8,343 bases of DNA from Comamonadaceae bacterium. GTDB lineage: Bacteria > Pseudomonadota > Gammaproteobacteria > Burkholderiales > Burkholderiaceae. Shown in pieces: positions 1 to 5,922 of this stretch. Position 1 is the first letter of the stretch; each line of letters opens with the position of its first letter. Location of the stretch: the NCBI GenBank assembly GCA_947505995.1, contig CANNNB010000098.1, positions 1 through 8,343 on the forward strand. Direction: 5' to 3'. Both the position numbers and the translations under genes were made by a program. The notes under the pieces were generated by a model that was given only the letters and a program-made list of their open reading frames with translations, was not told the origin of the DNA and did not search any database.

Positions 1-19
1 CATTAATGGATGAGAATCC

Positions 20-1066
20 TTAGAGGCCTTTGGCCTTCAAGTGCGTATCTAAGCGAGGAAAAACACGGCGTGTGTTGCCTTCGTAAATTTGGTATCGCTG
101 TGCTTCGTTCAAAATAATGGACGACTCGATGTAGCGCTTGGTATCGTCAAAGTAGTAGCCCGTCTCGGGATCTATGCCGCGCACCGCACCAATCATTTCA
201 GATGCAAACAAAATGTTTTCAACGGGAATGACCTTGGTCAATAAGTCGATACCGGGCTGGTGATAAACGCAAGTGTCAAAGAAAATATTATTCAACAAGT
301 GATCTTGCAACAAAGGCTTCTTCAACTCTTGCGCCAAACCGCGAAAGCGTCCCCAGTGGTAAGGCACAGCGCCGCCGCCATGGGGAATGAGCAACTTCAA
401 GCTGGGGAAGTCCTTGAACAAATCAGAGTTAAGGCACTGCATGAAGGCTGTGGTGTCGGCGTTCAAATAGTGTGCGCCTGTGGTGTGGAAGCAGTTGTTG
501 CAACTGGTGCTGACATGGACCATAGCAGGAATGTCGTACTCCACCATTTTTTCGTAAATGGGATACCAATGCTTATCGCTCAAAGGTGGGGATGTCCAAT
601 GCCCCCCTGATGGATCGGGATTGAGATTGATACCTACATTGCCATATTCTTTGACGCAACGCTCCAACTCAGGAATACAGGTTGATGGATCCACGCCAGG
701 TGATTGAGGCAACATGGCCACTGGCACAAAGTTGTCTGGAAACAGTTGGTTCACGCGATAGCACAGCTCATTGCAAATGGCAGCCCATGTGGAAGACACA
801 TTGAAATCACCAATGTGATGCGCCATGAAACTAGCGCGGGGGCTGAACAAGGTCAGGTCAGAACCCCGTTCTTTCATCAAACGCAATTGGTTAGTTTCAA
901 TTGACTCACGCAATTCATCGTCGCTGATTTTGAGATCGGCCACTTTGGGACCAAGCTCGGGCGTATTCAAATTTGCAATTTGTGCATTGCGCCAATCCTC
1001 CAAGGCTTTTGGGGCGGTGGTGTAGTGGCCGTGGCAATCAATGATCAAGGGATTCTGCTGACTCAT
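20..1066 (-). CDS. ligJ: 4-oxalomesaconate hydratase (amidohydrolase family)
   Basis: This 348-residue protein matches LigJ/PmdE of the protocatechuate 4,5-cleavage pathway, which hydrates 4-oxalomesaconate to 4-carboxy-4-hydroxy-2-oxoadipate in the cytoplasm. Seen in the sequence: an N-terminal DCHGHY metal motif (His12, His14), the SPRAS stretch near 75-79, His184 in MVHVS, the PHGGGAVPYHWGRFRG block with His229 near 228-243, Glu290 in LFASEMIGAVRG, and the C-terminal EGNTRRVFPRLD. From memory, these His and Glu residues sit six positions after the zinc ligands and catalytic His of Sphingobium LigJ. Length is as expected (about 340). The start is supported by AGGA seven bases upstream of ATG. 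It lies 44 nt downstream of the tautomerase gene on the same strand, so the two form one operon. It differs from ACMSD-type decarboxylases of the same superfamily by near end-to-end similarity to LigJ. The name pmdE would fit equally well. Confidence 0.93.
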   Translation of the reverse strand: MSQQNPLIIDCHGHYTTAPKALEDWRNAQIANLNTPELGPKVADLKISDDELRESIETNQLRLMKERGSDLTLFSPRASFMAHHIGDFNVSSTWAAICNELCYRVNQLFPDNFVPVAMLPQSPGVDPSTCIPELERCVKEYGNVGINLNPDPSGGHWTSPPLSDKHWYPIYEKMVEYDIPAMVHVSTSCNNCFHTTGAHYLNADTTAFMQCLNSDLFKDFPSLKLLIPHGGGAVPYHWGRFRGLAQELKKPLLQDHLLNNIFFDTCVYHQPGIDLLTKVIPVENILFASEMIGAVRGIDPETGYYFDDTKRYIESSIILNEAQRYQIYEGNTRRVFPRLDTHLKAKGL

Positions 1067-1110
1067 GTTGAAATCCTATCGTATGAAAAATTGTCTGAAA
1101 GAGTTGATGC

Positions 1111-2250
1111 TTAGGCTTGATGGCCTGACCAAATAGAATTTGGCACCATCACTTCACCCCTCATCAGCAGGCGTGCAGTTCGAAGCAACGCTGCTTGTGT
1201 GACATTTTGCGCACCGGGCAAATGAGGCGCAGGTTCAGTTTGCAAGGCAACGCTGAATTCACCGGTGGGGTGCTCTACCGACACATTTTTGGTGGCGCCT
1301 TGGGGCATGACTGCCACCCCCTCACACACCGAGCCTTCCAACACGCAAGCTGTGCCCACTGTCACAGCCGCTAGAACACCAATGGCGTCGTGGCAGACAT
1401 GGGGGATGAAACTTCTGGTCGAAATAGCACCTCCGTTTTGGGGCGCTGCAATCAAGGTCATCTTGGGATAACTTTTTTGACTGACATCGCCCAGGCCCAT
1501 CAGCCAAGAAACTTGCAATCGGAGAGCCTCGATTTTGGCTTTCAGTTCTGTATCAGCATTCAATTCAGCAACCGATTCATAACCGGTGCGGCCCACATCT
1601 TTGGCATTGAAAATGACCAAGGGCATGCCATTGTCGATGCATGTGACATCGAGCGTAAAGGACTCAGAATTGCAAGTCACAGTCATTGTGTCTTTGACTT
1701 TGCCCGTCGGCAACAGTCCAGCGCAAACTGAACCTGCTGTGTCCAAGAAGTTGATGGTCACAGGCGCCGATGTGCCGGGTGCGCCGTCAATTCTGGCGCT
1801 TCCCTCATACTGAACAAGGCCACCCGAAGTGTCTACTGAGATATCGCACTGCATGTTTGTATTCAAGGTGAGCACACGGTATGTGCTTTGGTCTCCCTGT
1901 ACTTCAACCATGCCAGTCTCAATGGCAAAGGGCACCACGGCTGCCAACATATTGCCGCAGTTGGGGGTTGTATCGACGGTGTCCTTGTCGGGCTGAAGTT
2001 GTGCAAATAAAAAATCAAGCGCAACACCGGGCACTTTGCTTCTTCGAACAATGCCAAGCTTGCTGGTCAAAGGATGCGCACCACCCAAACCATCAATTTG
2101 ACGCCGATCAGGTGAGCCCATTGCAGCCAAAAGCACCGCATCCCTTTTTGAAATATCGGCAGGCAAATCCGCCTCATTGAAAAATGGCCCTTTGGAAGTC
2201 CCTCCACGCATGAGCAAACAAGGTATTGCAGTTTGTGCAGTTTTTTTCAT
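1111..2250 (-). CDS. galD: 4-oxalomesaconate tautomerase/isomerase (PrpF family)
   Basis: This 379-residue PrpF-family protein is a GalD/PmdU/LigU type enzyme that converts the product of 2-pyrone-4,6-dicarboxylate hydrolysis (4-oxalomesaconate) into the isomer used by the hydratase encoded next. Seen: IPCLLMRGGTSKG at 9-21, GSPDRRQIDGLGG at 45-57, Lys64 in LTSK, Cys98 in PNCGNMLAAV, the CIDNGMP motif in the middle, and NGGAISTRSFIPHVCH followed by VGTACVLEGSV in the second half. Lys64 and Cys98 correspond, as I recall, to the LigU residues proposed to act in proton transfer. Whether it is a keto-enol tautomerase (GalD) or a 1,3-allylic isomerase (LigU) cannot be read from sequence alone. It is the first gene of a leftward operon with ligJ and is divergent from a LysR regulator. 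No clear ribosome-binding site precedes the ATG, and the predicted 5' leader is only about 10 nt. Confidence 0.9.
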   Translation of the reverse strand: MKKTAQTAIPCLLMRGGTSKGPFFNEADLPADISKRDAVLLAAMGSPDRRQIDGLGGAHPLTSKLGIVRRSKVPGVALDFLFAQLQPDKDTVDTTPNCGNMLAAVVPFAIETGMVEVQGDQSTYRVLTLNTNMQCDISVDTSGGLVQYEGSARIDGAPGTSAPVTINFLDTAGSVCAGLLPTGKVKDTMTVTCNSESFTLDVTCIDNGMPLVIFNAKDVGRTGYESVAELNADTELKAKIEALRLQVSWLMGLGDVSQKSYPKMTLIAAPQNGGAISTRSFIPHVCHDAIGVLAAVTVGTACVLEGSVCEGVAVMPQGATKNVSVEHPTGEFSVALQTEPAPHLPGAQNVTQAALLRTARLLMRGEVMVPNSIWSGHQA

Positions 2251-2265
2251 GTTTTAGATTCAGTG

Positions 2266-2294
2266 ATTACAGACTTTTGATTCGTCATTGTCAG
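2266..2294 (-). promoter_or_regulatory. sigma70-like promoter of the galD-ligJ operon
   Basis: On the minus strand CTGACA (2294-2289) and TGTAAT (2271-2266) are separated by exactly 17 bp; each hexamer differs from the consensus at one position. Transcription would start near 2259, leaving about 10 nt before the galD ATG at 2250, with no Shine-Dalgarno sequence in it. The position directly downstream of an inverted repeat suits LysR-type activation. Prediction by eye only. Confidence 0.6.
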
Positions 2295-2299
2295 ATTAA

Positions 2300-2319
2300 G
2301 ACCTAGGAATGACTAGGTC
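2300..2319. promoter_or_regulatory. candidate LysR operator, perfect inverted repeat
   Basis: GACCTAG (2300-2306) and CTAGGTC (2313-2319) form a perfect 7-bp inverted repeat with a 6-bp spacer. It lies between the divergent galD operon and the LysR gene, centred about 50 bp upstream of the predicted galD start and just outside the -35 box. The position fits the regulator's binding site, although the half-site spacing gives T-N10-A rather than the classical T-N11-A. A second small palindrome, TATCAGATA (2330-2338), sits 10 bp further towards the LysR gene. Confidence 0.5.
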
Positions 2320-2367
2320 GGCACACCACTATCAGATAGAACAAAAAAGCATATCTTTAATCCTGTT

Positions 2368-3300
2368 ATGGCAAAATCAATGAAAATGGACCTTAAACAA
2401 CTTGAATACTTTGTCAAAGTGGCAGAAATGGGAAGCTTCACAAAGGCTGCCATTGCACTCCATGTTGCACAACCTGCCCTGAGCCGTCAGGTCAGGTTGC
2501 TCGAGGTGGAGCTTCGCCAAAATTTGCTCAAGCGCAACGGGCGAGGCGCGAGCCCCACAGAAGCTGGCCAACTGCTGCTGGCACACGGGCGAGGCATATT
2601 GCACCAAGTTGAAAGAGCCAGAGAAGAGCTGGCAAGGGCCAGAGATGGCCTGACAGGCCGCGTTGTCCTGGGCATGCCTCCAAGCGTTGCCCGAGTATTA
2701 ACAGTGCCACTCACACGTGCGTTCAGGGAAAAGATGCCGGATGCTCAACTGTCCATTACCGAAGGGCTTTCTGCGGCGATGCAAGAAAGTTTAATGAGCG
2801 GCAGACTTGATATCGCGCTTTTGTACAACGCAACTGCAACAACAGGCATCGAAATTCGCCACCTGCTAGATGAAGAACTCTGGCTGGTTCAAGCCAGACC
2901 TGCCGGATTAATGGAGGACCCTCCCCATCCTGCCATCAGCTTGAAGAACGTGTCTCTACTCCCCTTGGTCATACCCACAAGACCCAATGCCATTCGCATG
3001 CTCGTGGAGGCGGAAATGGCGGGTGTCGGTTGCAGACCCCAAATTGCGCTTGAAATTGATGGCGTGCCCGCGATCTTGGAATTGGTAGAGGATGGGGCAG
3101 GCAGTGCCATCTTGTCTCGCAATGCCGTCACACGATCAACCAAGCCATCGGCATTTTCAACACGGCCCATCTCTGAGCCCAAATTGAGCATTTCTCTAAG
3201 CAGTGTGGTGAGTTCGCAGCGACCGACAACCCTCACTCAACAAGCCACACTTGAATTAATTCGTGAAACTGCCGTCGGGCTTTTGAGCCTGGACTCATGA
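2368..3300 (+). CDS. LysR-type transcriptional regulator
   Basis: This 310-residue protein is a LysR-type regulator. An N-terminal winged helix-turn-helix occupies about residues 7-66 (LEYFVKVAEMGSFTKAA, then AQPALSRQVRLLE, then GRGASPTEAGQ). A linker helix with RAREELARARDGLTG follows, and the rest is the periplasmic-binding-like effector domain (GRVVLGMPPS at the beginning, SGRLDIALLYN in the middle). Length is typical. It diverges from galD-ligJ, the usual layout for a LysR protein controlling its neighbour, so it probably senses an intermediate of protocatechuate 4,5-cleavage; PmdR of Comamonas is the nearest characterised analogue I can name. That assignment rests on context. The start is uncertain: ATG codons at 2368, 2380 and 2386 are all in frame, none has a clear ribosome-binding site, and the one at 2386 gives the typical MDLKQLEYF beginning. 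It converges on the Bug gene with 36 nt between stop codons; I see no hairpin terminator there. Confidence 0.9.
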   Translation: MAKSMKMDLKQLEYFVKVAEMGSFTKAAIALHVAQPALSRQVRLLEVELRQNLLKRNGRGASPTEAGQLLLAHGRGILHQVERAREELARARDGLTGRVVLGMPPSVARVLTVPLTRAFREKMPDAQLSITEGLSAAMQESLMSGRLDIALLYNATATTGIEIRHLLDEELWLVQARPAGLMEDPPHPAISLKNVSLLPLVIPTRPNAIRMLVEAEMAGVGCRPQIALEIDGVPAILELVEDGAGSAILSRNAVTRSTKPSAFSTRPISEPKLSISLSSVVSSQRPTTLTQQATLELIRETAVGLLSLDS

Positions 3301-3336
3301 GACTTAAAATTGAAATTTATCTAAGGCGTCTACCAG

Positions 3337-4329
3337 TTATTGCTTGGGAATACCTGCGCGTTGAATCACCTCGCCCCATCGCTTGGTTTCGCTGCTAAGC
3401 AAGTCGGCCGCCTGTTGCAAACTTCCAGGTTGCGGTTCGATATTCATGTCTTGCAGCTTTTTACGAACTTCAGGTGAGTTCAGTGCACTTTGAATTTCAA
3501 AATTCAATTTTTGAACAACATCGCGTGGTGTTTTTGATGGTGCAGCCAGTGCATTCCAAGATGCTGCATAGAGCGTTTTGATGCCGACTTCTTTAGCCGT
3601 AGGCACTTGCGGCAAAGCAGCTGCTCGCTTATCGCCCGTCACAGCCAATGCACGCAATGCTTGTCCTTTGATTTGCGGCAAAACAGGCGCCAGAATTTCA
3701 ACTGCCATGTCAATTTGACCGCCTCGCAAAGCTGTCAAAACAGCGGGCGTGCCATTGAAAGGCACTACTTGCGCATCAATGGCGGCTGTTCCTTTGAACA
3801 ATTCAGCGGCCAGGTGTTGAGTGCTGCCAACATTGATACTGCCAATGTTCAGTTTACCGGGGTTGGCTTTGGCAAAGCTGAGCAGTTCTTGCAGGTTTGA
3901 AAACCTTGATTCCTGGGGGACCACAATGGCAATGTCAAATGAACCTAAAACAGACAAGGGTGTGAAATCTTTTTCTGCGTCGTAAGGCAAAGACTTGAAC
4001 AAGCCTGCGCTCACTGCTGTGGCATTTGACATGAGCAGCAAGGTGTAGCCATCGGGCGTCGATTTGGCAACCATATCTGTTGCCACCACACCACCCGCAC
4101 CAGGTTTGTTCTCAATCACGATGCTTTGCCCCATGTTGTCACTCATTTTTTGAGCAACAGTTCTTGCCGTTAAATCAGCAACGCCACCCGCACCAAAAGG
4201 GACCACAATTTTGATTGGTTTTGAAGGGTAATTGGCTTGCGCAAAAGCACCACAGTTCAAACCGAAACTGCACAGAACCAGAGCCCATTTTAATTGACAA
4301 AGGGTGTTGAGTAAATTCAAACTTCTCAT
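3337..4329 (-). CDS. Bug/TctC-family periplasmic solute-binding protein
   Basis: This 330-residue protein belongs to the Bug (tripartite tricarboxylate transporter receptor, TctC) family of extracytoplasmic binding proteins, which usually bind carboxylates. A signal peptide covers about residues 1-30, with a hydrophobic core near 13-23 and a likely cut after AFA30. The mature part opens with YPSKPIKIVVPFGAGG, carrying the family's ligand-loop Asp (Asp52 in ADLTAR), then ENKPGAGG at 73-80 and TPDGYTLL at 91-98. The C-terminal region has the usual family pattern (APSKTPRDVVQKL, QDMNIEP). No TctA or TctB membrane partner is in the window, as is common for Bug genes in Burkholderiales. Its ATG overlaps the vanA stop by 4 nt, and GGAG sits shortly upstream inside vanA, so it is probably translated together with vanA. 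This suggests vanillate, protocatechuate or a related aromatic acid as ligand, which is inference. Confidence 0.93.
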   Translation of the reverse strand: MRSLNLLNTLCQLKWALVLCSFGLNCGAFAQANYPSKPIKIVVPFGAGGVADLTARTVAQKMSDNMGQSIVIENKPGAGGVVATDMVAKSTPDGYTLLLMSNATAVSAGLFKSLPYDAEKDFTPLSVLGSFDIAIVVPQESRFSNLQELLSFAKANPGKLNIGSINVGSTQHLAAELFKGTAAIDAQVVPFNGTPAVLTALRGGQIDMAVEILAPVLPQIKGQALRALAVTGDKRAAALPQVPTAKEVGIKTLYAASWNALAAPSKTPRDVVQKLNFEIQSALNSPEVRKKLQDMNIEPQPGSLQQAADLLSSETKRWGEVIQRAGIPKQ

Positions 4330-5354
4330 GCTTTCTCCAAAGATAAAAGACGCTCAATGACACGGCGCGACATCACACCACCGGCGTCAATCGACAAAAC
4401 TTTTAACTTTCTGTCAGGACGCGCTTGAAGATTGCGTTGCTGCATTTCCAACATTTGCAAGTCTTCGGAAAATATTTTTCCTTGTCCTTCTCGAATGCGG
4501 GCTGTTAAAGCTTTGTCTTGTGGCTTGAACTGGCGCACCATGCCCCAAAAATAGTGAATGCTTTGATCGGTTTCGGGGGTAATGAAATCGACTACCACAC
4601 TGTAAGCCTTGTCCTTGGGATCTGCGGAGTATCCACCCTTTCCAGCCAAGGCAACGCCCACTTCGATCAATACATGGCTAGGGGGTGTGAATCTGCAAAT
4701 TTGCCATCGATCAACCATAGCGTCGTCCGGCAAATCGTTTGCTCTCATGGCCATTTGCCAAAAAGGGGGAGCTTTGATTCCCTCCATGAACCGGCTTGTG
4801 ATGACGGTGTCACCTTCTGTCACGGTTCGACTAGGGGTTTCATCAATTTCGATCTGACCAAGGCTGTTGGCATGCACATAAGTTTCATGCGTCAAGTCCA
4901 TCAGATTGTCGATCATCAATCTGTAGTCACAGTCAATGTGGTACATGCCTCCACCATAAGCCCAATTAGGATTTTCAAACCATTCAAAAACAGGCATTTT
5001 GGAGAAATCAACTTGGTTTGCATCACCTGGCCATACCCAAACAAAGCCATAACGTTCAATGACGGGAAAACTTTTGATGGGCTCGAAACCTCGCACTTTG
5101 TGACCTGGCATACTGACTGTGTGGCCATCGCATCCCATGACCAATCCGTGGTAGCCACAGACCAACTGCCCATCACAGACCTTGCCCAGCGAAAGGGGGG
5201 CGCCACGGTGTGGACAAAAATCTTCAACGGCAGAGACCTGCCCATTTTTGCCATGAAAGAAAACCATGGACTCATTGCAAATTTTTCGGCCCAACGGTTT
5301 GTCAGTCAGCTCCTCAGACCTGCAGGCGACGTACCAGTGATTTCTTAAAAACAT
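4326..5354 (-). CDS. vanA: vanillate O-demethylase oxygenase subunit (Rieske)
   Basis: This 342-residue Rieske non-haem iron oxygenase closely resembles VanA, which removes the methyl group of vanillate to give protocatechuate and formaldehyde using electrons from the reductase VanB. The Rieske cluster ligands are visible as CPHRG (Cys47, His49) and CGYHG (Cys66, His69). The catalytic domain has DNLMDLTHETYVH with bridging Asp153 and iron ligands His156 and His161, and Asp298 in SEDLQMLE is the likely third ligand. Other VanA-like blocks are NHWYVAC at 5-11, WVWPGD at 106-111 and DRWQICRFTPPSHVLIEVG at 215-233. Length is slightly below the usual 350 or so. GGGAG stands seven bases before the ATG, which fixes the start. 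It overlaps the Bug gene by ATGA. No vanB gene is present in the window. A related aryl O-demethylase with another methoxybenzoate as substrate cannot be excluded. Confidence 0.88.
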   Translation of the reverse strand: MFLRNHWYVACRSEELTDKPLGRKICNESMVFFHGKNGQVSAVEDFCPHRGAPLSLGKVCDGQLVCGYHGLVMGCDGHTVSMPGHKVRGFEPIKSFPVIERYGFVWVWPGDANQVDFSKMPVFEWFENPNWAYGGGMYHIDCDYRLMIDNLMDLTHETYVHANSLGQIEIDETPSRTVTEGDTVITSRFMEGIKAPPFWQMAMRANDLPDDAMVDRWQICRFTPPSHVLIEVGVALAGKGGYSADPKDKAYSVVVDFITPETDQSIHYFWGMVRQFKPQDKALTARIREGQGKIFSEDLQMLEMQQRNLQARPDRKLKVLSIDAGGVMSRRVIERLLSLEKA

Positions 5355-5626
5355 TGCGTTTCTCCCATTGACGCCTCAATTGATGTTCATACCCTTGAAA
5401 CGCCTGACAACTGCTTAACTTATGCCATATTACACAATGTGAATCGTTTGAGCTTGAGGCCTGCCCGCTGTGAGTCCAATTTCGGGGCTTGTAACTGAAT
5501 CTCTGATTCAAACCAAGTCTGAATGCTAACCAGCGATGACTAACTATATAGCCCCATAATTCGCGCTAAAGTAATGGGCAAACACAAATCCCAATTATTT
5601 TTCTAAATTTTCCAGGAATTTCTTTC
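5355..5626. other. intergenic region upstream of vanA
   Basis: This 272-bp gap separates leftward vanA from the rightward nitroreductase relic. I see no coding signal in it. Near vanA it holds the vanA ribosome-binding site (GGGAG) and a small dyad, CACA-A-TGTG at 5433-5441. Further right is the perfect palindrome at 5496-5510. A run of A/T-rich hexamers (TATATA at 5545-5550, CATAAT at 5555-5560) lies upstream of the relic, but no good -35 partner is found at standard spacing, so I do not call a promoter on either strand. Confidence 0.55.
5496..5510. promoter_or_regulatory. palindrome in the vanA upstream region, candidate operator
   Basis: TGAATC-TCT-GATTCA is a perfect inverted repeat with 6-bp arms and a 3-bp centre, about 140 bp upstream of the vanA start. 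CTGAAT occurs at 5495-5500 and again at 5519-5524, exactly 24 bp further along, so a dimeric regulator could contact the same helix face at both sites. No known motif is assigned. Confidence 0.35.
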
Positions 5627-5823
5627 ATGAACCAAGCATCTCCCGTGACCAATCAGCGTCAAGCTGACTATGCCATCGACAGCCAATTTACCGAACGCTG
5701 GTCACCTCGGGCATATACCGGTGAAGTGATCTCTGAAGAAGAAGTGATGCATCGCAATTGCCAGACGCCCTGAAGGAACGCGAAGCACCCAATGCTCGCA
5801 AGCCCTTAACTGCACTTGCTTAG
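5627..5823 (+). pseudogene. nitroreductase-family gene with large internal deletion
   Basis: Only the two ends of a nitroreductase (FMN-dependent oxidoreductase family) are left. From ATG 5627, with AGGA ten bases upstream, the reading frame gives 48 residues to a TGA at 5771-5773. Residues 11-41 (RQADYAIDSQFTERWSPRAY then TGEVISEEEVM) match the family's usual N-terminus. After about 5750 that frame becomes meaningless, while the next frame reads SQLPDALKEREAPNARKPLT and stops at TAG 5821-5823, which is the family's usual C-terminus (LPEAL..RE.P..RRPL). Roughly 120-140 codons of the core are missing, including the region that binds FMN, and the two parts are out of frame. It cannot make a working enzyme, although the 48-residue peptide could still be translated. 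The family assignment is from remembered sequence patterns. Confidence 0.8.
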
Positions 5824-5824
5824 C

Positions 5825-5882
5825 GGAGGTCATTTTGAACATTGTTCAGAATCACATGTCTGTTTATTCCACCGCAAATTGA
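5825..5882 (+). other. strong Shine-Dalgarno followed by a 15-residue frame
   Basis: GGAGG at 5825-5829, right after the nitroreductase relic's stop, stands five bases before a TTG at 5835 that opens a 15-codon frame ending with TGA at 5880-5882 (MNIVQNHMSVYSTAN). It is not in frame with the hydrolase gene. It may be a leftover ribosome-binding site from an earlier gene arrangement or a short leader peptide; nothing else supports translation. Confidence 0.2.
5836..5848. promoter_or_regulatory. perfect 13-bp palindrome, candidate operator
   Basis: TGAACATTGTTCA is a perfect palindrome with 6-bp arms around a single central base, and has the T-N11-A form typical of LysR-type binding sites. It lies 75 bp before the ATG of the fumarylacetoacetate-hydrolase-family gene, in the short region between that gene and the nitroreductase relic. 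I found no convincing sigma70 promoter close to it. Confidence 0.45.
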
Positions 5883-5922
5883 AACAACTGCAATCCAACC
5901 AATTACTTCACATTCAACAAAC

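Noticed and set aside
1..3. ATG on the minus strand at the left edge as the start of the next operon gene
   Set aside because: Nothing of the gene is visible, and the nearest AAGGA is about 13 bases away, which is too far to support the start.
260..610. Open frame of 116 codons on the + strand inside ligJ
   Set aside because: It is antisense to a conserved enzyme, with no ribosome-binding site or family pattern.
3301..3336. AAATT-GA-AATTT repeat as a terminator between the LysR and Bug genes
   Set aside because: The 2-base loop is too small for a hairpin, the stem has no G/C pairs and no T run follows.
4518..5348. Open frame of 276 codons on the + strand, antisense to vanA
   Set aside because: It covers vanA almost exactly in another frame, shows no recognisable domain, and the minus-strand protein has all the Rieske and iron ligands.
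5314..5511. Open frame of 65 codons on the - strand upstream of vanA
   Set aside because: It overlaps the vanA start and its ribosome-binding site out of frame; its residues look like translated intergenic sequence.
5545..5560. TATATA and CATAAT as -10 boxes for the nitroreductase relic
   Set aside because: No -35-like hexamer is present at 16-18 bp upstream of either.
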